From: JASGCK01 sp031538565
GTDB lineage: Bacteria > Pseudomonadota > Gammaproteobacteria > Burkholderiales > Burkholderiaceae_C
Assembly (NCBI GenBank): GCA_031538565.1
Contig: JAVKLS010000065.1
Span: 1 to 16,996, forward strand
Direction of reading: 5' to 3'
DNA: 16,996 nt
Shown: piece by piece, positions 1-7,700 of the stretch
How the letters are laid out: the number at the start of each line of letters is the position of its first letter
Numbering within the stretch: position 1 is the first letter of the stretch
The notes under the pieces: generated by a model
Told to the model about the DNA's origin: nothing
The model's database searches: none
What the model saw: the letters and a program-made list of their open reading frames with translations, nothing else
Made by a program: the position numbers and the translations under genes

Positions 1-43
1 CCACCGCCTCTTGCTTAAATTGATCACTATGCCGTTTTGACAT
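1..43 (-). CDS. IS3-family transposase OrfA, N-terminal fragment (runs off the window)
   Basis: An ATG at 43 reads leftward as MSKRHSDQFKQEAV before the window ends. It is preceded by a strong Shine-Dalgarno GGAGG (50-54 on the complement) with a 6-base spacer. The pattern S-x-x-F-K-x-E-A-V is typical of the N-terminus of IS3-family OrfA proteins (helix-turn-helix domain HTH_Tnp_1), which bind the element's ends and are fused to the OrfB integrase by programmed -1 frameshifting. Only 14 residues are visible, so the family call rests on this short motif plus position: the start lies about 85 bases inside the stop codon of the response-regulator gene, as expected for an IS inserted there. It could also be a domesticated or degraded copy; the rest lies outside the window. 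Confidence 0.6.
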   Translation of the reverse strand, partial: MSKRHSDQFKQEAV

Positions 44-128
44 TTCTGTCCTCCTTTGGGGTTGATTAAAACCTTCAAAGGAATCCACTGTCTATTTTTG
101 TGGCTAGGTTCAAAAGCGGACAAGTCTA
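44..128 (-). mobile_element. Probable terminal region (left end) of an IS3-type insertion sequence
   Basis: The 85 bases between the putative OrfA start and the response-regulator stop codon hold no gene other than the OrfA ribosome binding site. Read on the minus strand, the outer end begins TAGACTTGTCC at 128, or possibly TGAACCTAGCC at 112, followed by a GGATTCC/CAACCCC stretch. IS3 elements usually start with TG or TA and carry 25-40 base terminal repeats just before orfA, so this fits an IS end. Because the other end and the target duplication are outside the window, the exact boundary cannot be fixed. Confidence 0.4.
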
Positions 129-129
129 T

Positions 130-828
130 TTACTTGCAACATGCCGATTTATTGCGCAAAGAGACATCGATACCCAGCTGCTTGAGCTTGCGGTACAAAT
201 GCGTGCGCTCTAAACCCGTTTTTTCAGCCACCCGCGCAACCGAGCCGTTCTCCATTTCCAAATGATACGTAAAGTAGGCGATATCAAACTGCTCTTTGGC
301 CTCGCGAAGCGGTTGGTTCAAACGCAAAAGCAATTCTGACTTTGATGTCGTCTGCACGGATTGCGCGGTCAGGCTCTGAATAGACGCGTCCACCTTAGTG
401 TCAAAAAAATGAATTGCAGTCTCGCGCTTCTCGGCAGGCGAGGGCGTCACGCTGATTTTGTTATTCGATTTTTTTAAGCCCAACTCCACAGCCTGCATCA
501 ATTTTTGCAAGGTGATGGGTTTTTCTAAAAATGACAGCGCCCCCAATTTGGTCGCGGTGACTGCCGTGTCAATCGTGGCGTGTCCACTCATCATCACCAC
601 AGGCATTGTGAGCTGACCAGAGCCCGACCATTCTTTAAGCAAACTCACACCGTCGGTGTCAGGCATCCAAATATCGAGCAATACCAAGTCGGGACAAGCC
701 CGTTCGCGAGCGGCACGCGCCTGCGCAGCGTTTTGCGCTAACTCGACTTGATGACCCTCGTCATTCAAAATTTCAAATAACAAATCACGGATGCCGTGCT
801 CGTCGTCCACTACCAAAATATGTGCCAT
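130..828 (-). CDS. NtrX-like response regulator lacking the AAA+ domain (receiver + Fis-type HTH)
   Basis: The protein has 232 residues. Residues 1-120 form a receiver domain: acidic pocket D8/D9, phosphoacceptor D52 (in LLDIWMP), S81 (in MMSGHA) and K103 before P104. The sequence resembles NtrX/NtrC receivers, which are phosphorylated by an NtrY-type kinase; that kinase gene lies immediately upstream (15-base gap). A weakly structured linker (about 120-165) replaces the sigma-54-interacting AAA+ ATPase of full NtrX. The C-terminus (about 195-221, GSVARVAEKTGLERTHLYRKLK) is a Fis-family HTH for DNA binding. Such short receiver-HTH_8 proteins beside rsmB are known to me from Burkholderiales, so the missing ATPase is a lineage trait rather than a deletion here. 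It probably acts as a DNA-binding switch without sigma-54 activation; targets are unknown. No clear Shine-Dalgarno precedes the ATG, suggesting coupling to the kinase gene. The last residues (SACCK) abut the IS end and may be altered by it. Confidence 0.88.
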   Translation of the reverse strand: MAHILVVDDEHGIRDLLFEILNDEGHQVELAQNAAQARAARERACPDLVLLDIWMPDTDGVSLLKEWSGSGQLTMPVVMMSGHATIDTAVTATKLGALSFLEKPITLQKLMQAVELGLKKSNNKISVTPSPAEKRETAIHFFDTKVDASIQSLTAQSVQTTSKSELLLRLNQPLREAKEQFDIAYFTYHLEMENGSVARVAEKTGLERTHLYRKLKQLGIDVSLRNKSACCK

Positions 829-843
829 AGTTTTTATTATCGA

Positions 844-2718
844 CTAAGCGCCAACACCCCTTGCTACCAATGGAAATAATAACCGCACACGTGCGCCGCC
901 GCCTTCGTCATCACTTTTATTCAACAACGCAATTTCGCCGTGATGCTCGTGCACTATTTTTTGTACGACGGCCAATCCAAGTCCTGTGCCTTTGGGTTTG
1001 GTCGTGTTGTACGGTTCAAAAGCACGTGCCAAAATTTTCTCTGGAAAACCTAAGCCGTTATCGTCAATATCACAGCGAAGCATAGGCGGCGCATCAAGTA
1101 TGTCCAATCGAATTACAACGCAGGCCATCACTCCTGTGCTTGCGTGCCGCATTTGGGCGGCATCTAAGGCGTTTTGCAATAAGTTGTGAATGACTTGCCG
1201 CAACTGCTCGGCATCGCCTTGCATCAAAGGTGGCGCTTCGGGGAATTGCAAAACCACATTGCCTTGCTGTAGTTCGTGCTCATACAAAGACAATGTATCT
1301 TGAATAACCGCCAATAAGGAAACAGGTTGCAACCGTGCCGTGGGTAGCCGCGCATAGTCGCGAAACTCATTGACCAGACGTTTCATGGCTTCGACTTGAT
1401 CGATGATGGTTTTGACAGATTTTTCTAGTAATGCCAAATCTGCGCCTTGCACTTTATTACCCAGCTTCATTGCCAAGCGTTCCGCCGATAACTGAATCGG
1501 CGTGAGCGGATTTTTAATTTCGTGTGCCACGCGCTGCGCGACTTCATTCCACGCCTTGATGCGCTCATTTTTTTGCTCGGCAACTCGAGCATCAAATAAT
1601 TGCTGCGTCATGCTTGCAAACGCGCGCGTCAGGCCCGCCAACTCGTTGTCGTCTGCTAGTGCCAATTGGGGCGTTAAGTCACCCGCACTCACGCGCTCCA
1701 CCCCGCGAGCCAAAACCAGCAATGGCTTAACCAATTGATTGCCAAGAATCACGGCCAATATGAAAGCACCCAGCACAGCCAAAAACAAACTCAGCGTCAA
1801 AGTTCCGATATACATTTTTTGCAAACCGCTGCGTGCAAGCGCTCGTTCATGGTATTCGGTGTAGGCCGTTTGCACGGCCAAGGCATTAGCAACCAAGGTG
1901 GTTGGTAATTTTTCAGTCACCACCAAGTACATCGGCTCTGCCAGCAAGCCCACCACGGGTGCATTTAGCGCCACAATGACACGCAAACGCGTCACTTTGG
2001 ATTCGGAATCAAGCCCCTCAAAAACACTGATGCTGCGCTGCATTTTTAAACTACGCATTTGCTGCACCGTTGGTTTTTCAACTGCCAATTCAAACCGTGA
2101 GTCACCGCTGCTGGCCACCAAAGTGCCTGAATGCGTCCAGACCTGCGCGTCGTCAGCGCCCATTTTTTCGCGCACTTGGTTGAGTTGTGTCGTTATCGCA
2201 GCGCCACCGCCCTGCTGCAAAATTTGCGCCCCCTCACGCGCCTTGCTTGAGAAATCCGCCGATATGCGGTCAAGCGCCCCACGCCCCAATCCAATTCCCG
2301 CCTCTAACGCGCCCTCAACATGCACATCAAACCACGACTCAATCGAGCGCGATACAAATTGATACGACACGCTATAAATCAGCACCCCAGGCAGTACGCC
2401 TACTAACGCAAAAATAGCCGCCAATTTAATGAGCAGCTTGCTGCCAAAACGCCCTTCGCGCAAACGCTGACGCAGCCGCCAAGCCATGACAGCAATTGCA
2501 ACAAACAAAGCGGCAGCAACCGTCGCATTAAAAAATAACAAATAGGCAATGTTTTGATCGCTTAAGTTTCGATGATCGACCGCACGTATCAATAAATAAA
2601 TAAGCGCCAAGGCTGTGCATAAAATCAACGCCATCATCACCGTCAAAATGCGGCGCGTTGTTTTTGCACTGACAAAACCCGCATGGAATGCTTCCGCATG
2701 AAGAGGTACGCGCATCAT
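844..2718 (-). CDS. NtrY-like membrane sensor histidine kinase
   Basis: With the ATG at 2718 the protein has 624 residues. A longer open frame to 3006 exists, but its extra 96 residues lie inside the DUF4390 gene and look like an out-of-frame translation, and the ATG at 2718 forms an ATGA overlap with the DUF4390 stop. Hydrophobic segments at about 23-47, 57-79, 96-118 and 303-327 give four membrane spans, with a roughly 185-residue presumed periplasmic region between the third and fourth. A HAMP domain follows (about 328-380), then HisKA with phosphoacceptor H399 (VAHEIKNPLTP), N-box N512/N516, G1 box DDNGLGFP (552-559) and G2 box GTGLGL (577-582). All catalytic motifs are intact. This is the NtrY layout, although no clear PAS domain sits between HAMP and HisKA. 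It should autophosphorylate and pass the phosphate to the downstream regulator. The signal sensed is unknown; NtrYX systems have been tied to nitrogen, redox or envelope responses. Confidence 0.88.
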   Translation of the reverse strand: MMRVPLHAEAFHAGFVSAKTTRRILTVMMALILCTALALIYLLIRAVDHRNLSDQNIAYLLFFNATVAAALFVAIAVMAWRLRQRLREGRFGSKLLIKLAAIFALVGVLPGVLIYSVSYQFVSRSIESWFDVHVEGALEAGIGLGRGALDRISADFSSKAREGAQILQQGGGAAITTQLNQVREKMGADDAQVWTHSGTLVASSGDSRFELAVEKPTVQQMRSLKMQRSISVFEGLDSESKVTRLRVIVALNAPVVGLLAEPMYLVVTEKLPTTLVANALAVQTAYTEYHERALARSGLQKMYIGTLTLSLFLAVLGAFILAVILGNQLVKPLLVLARGVERVSAGDLTPQLALADDNELAGLTRAFASMTQQLFDARVAEQKNERIKAWNEVAQRVAHEIKNPLTPIQLSAERLAMKLGNKVQGADLALLEKSVKTIIDQVEAMKRLVNEFRDYARLPTARLQPVSLLAVIQDTLSLYEHELQQGNVVLQFPEAPPLMQGDAEQLRQVIHNLLQNALDAAQMRHASTGVMACVVIRLDILDAPPMLRCDIDDNGLGFPEKILARAFEPYNTTKPKGTGLGLAVVQKIVHEHHGEIALLNKSDDEGGGARVRLLFPLVARGVGA

Positions 2719-3362
2719 GACCCGCTGTCCGTTAATTGCACGCGCTGCCGCGTTGTGGCGCCAATTGACCAATCGCCTTGGCCTAAAAGCCCAATTTGCA
2801 AAGGCCTGGGCAGTTGGGATGTGTCCAAACGGTAGTTCAAACTCACCACATAAGCGCCATTGCTTACATCGCCCTCCACCGCTAAACGCCAGCCATAAAT
2901 GCGCTGAACCGCAGCCAGCGCTTCGGGCAGGGTTTCGTAGGCTTGTGCCATTTGCACACCCAGCCCCGATGCACCGTCCGCATCCGACCACGGGAGTACT
3001 CGCCATCGCCTTGTAAGCGCTTGATACGAAATCCTTGCCTGGCGATGACTGACGGCGATGGCTTTATCAAACCAATACCAGCGCTCGCGCATGATTTCAG
3101 CATCGCACACAAAGGTAAGCGATACGCCCTTGTACATGGCGTCTTCAATGCTGCTGGGTAAATCAAACTTGATGTCGGCAAAAATAAAAATGCCTTTATC
3201 GGCTCGCGCGACTTTACTAACTTGAATGTCTGGCGTAATCGCTTGTGCTGCCGCCTGTAATGCGAACAGAGCGCTAAACAGAGCCACATACAGCCCACAA
3301 AGCAAGCTCAAAACACTTGGCCTAATTTGCTCTTTTTTCAAAAAGTGCATCATAAAAACCAT
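2715..3362 (-). CDS. DUF4390 family protein, predicted exported
   Basis: The frame encodes 215 residues from the ATG at 3362; ATGs at 3353 and 3350 (codons 4 and 5) are equally possible, and none has a convincing Shine-Dalgarno. The N-terminus has a basic start (KKEQIR) and a hydrophobic stretch (about 17-36, ending AAAQA) that looks like a signal peptide or anchor with cleavage near AQA-ITPD. The body (ADIKFDLPSSIEDAMYKGVSLTFV, later RWYWFDKAIA, YRLDTSQLPRPLQ) matches what I recall of DUF4390 proteins, which in betaproteobacteria sit between rsmB and ntrY. Function is not established. Its start lies inside the end of rsmB (29-41 base overlap) and its TGA overlaps the kinase ATG, so the three genes are probably translated in sequence from one mRNA. 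A role in the envelope stimulus for the kinase is only an inference from this linkage. Confidence 0.8.
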   Translation of the reverse strand: MVFMMHFLKKEQIRPSVLSLLCGLYVALFSALFALQAAAQAITPDIQVSKVARADKGIFIFADIKFDLPSSIEDAMYKGVSLTFVCDAEIMRERWYWFDKAIAVSHRQARISYQALTRRWRVLPWSDADGASGLGVQMAQAYETLPEALAAVQRIYGWRLAVEGDVSNGAYVVSLNYRLDTSQLPRPLQIGLLGQGDWSIGATTRQRVQLTDSGS

Positions 3363-4713
3363 CGTGCGAAAGCGGAGACAAAGTGGGCAGCCATAGACCG
3401 TGCGAGTCTAACGCTTTTGCTTGGCTTTGAACTTGTAAAAACTGCTGCTTGACAACTACGCCTTCCATCTCAAACACCGAGCACGTGGCATAGAGCAAGC
3501 GCCCTCTCGCACGCAGCAGCGGCCACAGCGCCTGCAGCAGGGTTAGCTGCACCGCCCCCATCGCTTTGGCGTCCGACTCACGCCGCAACCAGCGCACATC
3601 GGGGTGACGGCGCACAATGCCTGACGCGGTGCAGGGCGCGTCGAGCAAAATGGCATCAAATGGCACGCCATCCCACCAGCTTCGCACATCCTGGGCGTCG
3701 GCAATTTTGACAATGGCACGCTGCTTAAGGCGGCTTAAATTTTCATGAATGCGTTTTGCGCGTTTGGCATCTATTTCCAGAGCCACCACTTCAAAGTGCT
3801 TGCCCCAATCTTCGCCCGCAACAATCGGCATTTCCGCCCGTGCAAACGCTTGCAGCAGACGCTCAATCAAATGCGTCGTTTTACCGCCTGGCGCAGCGCA
3901 AGCATCCAGCACGCGAATTTTTCGCCCTTGTTTGGCGTGCGCGACCAACTCCGTTAAAAACTCATCGCTCAGCAATTGATTCGCCGCACCCTGCGCCGCC
4001 AAATCTTGCACAGAAAACCAACCCTCCGCATACCTTGGCAGGTTTTGCACCGCAGGTGCGTCGTGCAATAGCAGCGCACAAGATTGTGCAGCCTGCGCTT
4101 GCGGCAGTTGCACCGCCAGCCCTTGCTCCGCCAGTAAAGCGATATAAGCATCTCGTGCGGTCTTTGTTAGATTAACGCGCAGCACCAGAGCGGGCTTTAG
4201 CTGATTCGCCGTCAAAATAGCTTGCCAGCGGTGTGGCTGCTCGCGGCGCATTTGATCAATCCACCACTGCGGATGGTTGTAAACGGCTTCTTCGTTTTGT
4301 AATGCCGCCGATAACAAACTTTCGCGTTCACGCAAAAATCGGCGCAACGCCGCATTAATAAGGCCTGCACCCGAGCGCGTTTTGGCATGGGACTTCGCCG
4401 CCTCCACCGCTTGATTGACTAAAGTGAACTCGGTGTAACTCACGCCAGCATCCGTCTCGCACACCAAAAGCGCTAGCGCCGTGCACAAAAGCGCATCGAC
4501 TGGCGAAGTGGGCGTTCGTGCAACCAACAGCTGACGCAGCGCCAGAGCCAAACCCAAATGCCGCATCACCGCAAAACTAAGCGCTTGCACACCCGCTCGC
4601 AAATCGGGTTTGACGACAGAGCCATCGGTCAATACATCACTTAGCGAGCGACCCGCCATGACAAAAGCCACCGCTTTCGCAGTGGCTTTTAATTGCAAAG
4701 ACAAAGCCAGCAT
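3322..4713 (-). CDS. rsmB: 16S rRNA (cytosine-967-C5)-methyltransferase
   Basis: From the ATG at 4713 the protein has 463 residues. The frame can be extended by 8 codons to a TTG at 4737, but neither site has a good Shine-Dalgarno; the ATG gives the usual RsmB beginning (LSLQLKATAKAVAFVMAGRSLSDVL). An N-terminal NusB-like RNA-binding domain (about 1-150) is followed by a SAM-dependent methyltransferase fold. This has motif I DACAAPGGKTTHL (SAM binding, AAPGGKT at 273-279), motif IV DAPCTASGIVRRHPD with C361, and motif VI YATCSVFEMEG with C411. C361 and C411 are the paired cysteines used by m5C methyltransferases: one forms the covalent adduct with the base, the other helps release it. The enzyme methylates C967 of 16S rRNA in the P-site region of the 30S subunit. 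The gene starts 39 bases after the rpoC stop with no terminator visible, so it is probably read through from the RNA polymerase operon. The 3' end overlaps DUF4390. Confidence 0.95.
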   Translation of the reverse strand: MLALSLQLKATAKAVAFVMAGRSLSDVLTDGSVVKPDLRAGVQALSFAVMRHLGLALALRQLLVARTPTSPVDALLCTALALLVCETDAGVSYTEFTLVNQAVEAAKSHAKTRSGAGLINAALRRFLRERESLLSAALQNEEAVYNHPQWWIDQMRREQPHRWQAILTANQLKPALVLRVNLTKTARDAYIALLAEQGLAVQLPQAQAAQSCALLLHDAPAVQNLPRYAEGWFSVQDLAAQGAANQLLSDEFLTELVAHAKQGRKIRVLDACAAPGGKTTHLIERLLQAFARAEMPIVAGEDWGKHFEVVALEIDAKRAKRIHENLSRLKQRAIVKIADAQDVRSWWDGVPFDAILLDAPCTASGIVRRHPDVRWLRRESDAKAMGAVQLTLLQALWPLLRARGRLLYATCSVFEMEGVVVKQQFLQVQSQAKALDSHGLWLPTLSPLSHDGFYDALFEKRAN

Positions 4714-4752
4714 GACACGTAAGCTGTAAGCTCGCAATGCGGGGCTGAGACT

Positions 4753-7700
4753 TTAAGCCGTCGCTTCGTCCTCGGCTGCGGCGGCGCTATCCGCCTCCTC
4801 GGCCTGCGCTTCTTCCTCGGCAATGCGGCGACGCTCGACATCATCCATTTGATCTTTTGCGGCACGTGCTTGGTGATAAGCCAAACCTGTACCTGCTGGA
4901 ATCAAACGACCGACGATGACGTTTTCTTTAAGCCCGCGCAGATCGTCACGCTTGCCCATGATGGCAGCCTCGGTGAGTACCCGCGTGGTCTCTTGGAAAG
5001 ACGCCGCACTAATGAAGCTGTCCGTGGACAGCGAAGCTTTGGTAATCCCCAAGAGCACATTGCTGTAAGTGGCGGGTAGTTTTCCTTCGGCACGCAAAGC
5101 GTCGTTGACGTTCAAAATTTCCGAGCGCTCCACTTGCTCACCTGCGATGTAGCGCGAATCGCCTGCATTTTCAATCACCACACGGCGCAACATTTGGCGA
5201 ACAATCACTTCAATGTGCTTGTCGTTAATTTTTACGCCTTGCAAACGATAAACGTCTTGCACTTCGTCCACCACATAGCGCGCCAACTCTTCCGCACCCA
5301 GCAACCGCAAAATGTCTTGCGGGTCAGCAGGGCCGTCGATGATGCTCTCGCCTTTATTGACAACTTGACCTTCGTGCACCACCAAATTTTTCTCTTTGGG
5401 CACAAGCTCTTCCCACACGTTGCCATCGGGATCGGTAATTTGCAAACGCACCTTTCCCTTGGTTTCTTTGCCAAAAGAAATCGTGCCCGTCATTTCAGCC
5501 AGCATCCCCTTGTCTTTGGGTGCACGCGCTTCAAAGAGCTCCGCAACGCGTGGCAAACCGCCTGTGATGTCACGGGTTTTTTGACCTTCCATCGGGATGC
5601 GCGCCAACACTTCACCCGGATTGATGTCTTGACCATCGCGCACTTGAATCAGCCCACCCACGGGCAAACCAATTGTTACGGCGTGTTCAGTGCCTGGGAT
5701 TTTGATTTCTTTGCCTGATGCATCCAACAGTTTCACTTGCGGACGAATCACTTTGGCTGCGCCACGGCGCTTAGGATCAATCACCACCAAGGTGGACAAA
5801 CCCGTCACTTCGTCAACTTGTTTGGCAACAGTAACGCCTTCTTCGATGTTTTCAAATTGAACCTTACCCGCAAACTCCGAAATAATCGGACGTGTGAGCG
5901 GATCCCAATTTGCCAGCACAACGCCCGCTTTAATCGCTTGATCTGGCTTGATTGCCAACACCGCGCCGTAAGGCACTTTATGGCGCTCGCGCTCGCGTCC
6001 GTGCTCGTCGTTAATAATGATTTCGCCCGAACGCGCAATCACCACTAATTCTTTTTTACCATTGGTGACGTAGCGCATGGTGGCATTAAAGCCAATCGTG
6101 CCACTAGATTTTGCTTCTACGTTGGAAATAACCGCTGCACGCGAAGCGGCTCCGCCAATATGGAAAGTGCGCATGGTCAGCTGCGTGCCTGGCTCGCCAA
6201 TCGATTGCGCGGCAATCACGCCCACAGCCTCGCCCGCGTTGATGAGTCCGCCGCGTCCCAAATCGCGTCCGTAGCACTTGGCACAAATACCAAATCGTGT
6301 CTCGCAGGTAAGCGCCGTGCGAACTTTGATTTCATCAACGCCCGCGGCTTCCAGCATTTCAATGTTGTCTTCGTCTAGCAACTCACCTGCTGGCAAAAGC
6401 ACGGCGCGAGTTTCTGGGTGCAGCACATCTTCCGCAGTCGAGCGTCCCAACACGCGGTCTTTTAGTGCCTCCATCGTTTCGCCGCCCTCCACAATGGCGC
6501 GCATGGTCGAGCCAAGGTAAGTGCCGCAATCGATTTCACGCACCACCAAGTCTTGCGTCACGTCCACCAAACGGCGCGTCAGGTAGCCCGAGTTCGCCGT
6601 CTTAAGTGCCGTATCCGCCAAACCTTTACGTGCACCGTGGGTGGAAATGAAATACTCCAGCACGTTCAGGCCGTCGCGAAAGTTGGCTTTAATAGGCGTT
6701 TCAATAATCGAACCATCGGGCTTTGCCATCAAACCGCGCATACCTGCCACCTGACGAATCTGCGCCGCCGAGCCGCGAGCGCCTGAGTCCGCCATCATGT
6801 AAATCGAGTTGAAAGACTCTTGATTAACCGTTTTTCCGTGGCGATCTTGTACTTTTTCAGTTGCCAATTGCGCCATCATCACTTTGGACACCTCATCACC
6901 CGCCTTGCCCCAAATGTCCACGACTTTGTTGTAGCGCTCGCCCACAGTCACTAAGCCTGAGGCGTATTGCTGCGCAATTTCTTTGACCTCGCCTTCAGCG
7001 CGCGAAATAATGCCCGCTTTTTCTTTCGGCACAAGCATATCGTCGATCGAAATTGAGATGCCCGCCTTGGTTGCCAAACGGAAGCCTGCTTGCAGCAATT
7101 GATCGGCAAAAACCACCGTGGCCTTGAGCCCGCATTTGCGGAACGACATTTTGATGAGCTTAGAAATTTCTTTTTTCGTCAGCGTTTTGTTAATGTTTTC
7201 AAACGCCAAACCTTTGGGCAAAATTTCAGACAGCAAAGCGCGGCCCACCGTCGTCGCCCAAATTTTGGTTGATGGCACGAACTCGCCCGTTGCTTTATCG
7301 AGCAAGTATTCGATCAAACGCACATTAACCTTGGCCGTGATTTCGGTCACGCCTGCATCAACGGCACGCTCTACCTCGGGCACATCGGCAAAAATTAAAC
7401 CCTCACCTTTGGCGTTGGTGCGCTCACGAGTTGCGTAGTACAGACCCAGCACCACGTCTTGCGATGGCACAATGGACGGCTCACCCGACGCAGGGAACAA
7501 GATGTTGTTTGAGGCCAGCATCAAGGTGCGTGCTTCCATTTGCGCCTCGACGGACAGCGGCACGTGAACGGCCATTTGGTCGCCATCAAAGTCGGCATTA
7601 AACGCAGAGCAAACCAGCGGATGCAACTGAATGGCCTTGCCCTCAATCAAGATGGGCTCAAACGCTTGAATGCCAAGGCGGTGTAGCGTAGGCGCACGGT

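Noticed and set aside
2719..3006. An N-terminal extension of the histidine kinase by 96 residues
   Set aside because: The extra part overlaps the DUF4390 gene in another frame, is rich in Cys, Trp and Arg, and has no family resemblance. The ATGA overlap at 2715-2718 gives a normal start.
526..4740. A novel defence, CRISPR or metabolic system in the left part of the window
   Set aside because: All frames there are explained by rsmB, DUF4390 and a two-component pair. No repeats, nucleases or toxins were seen.
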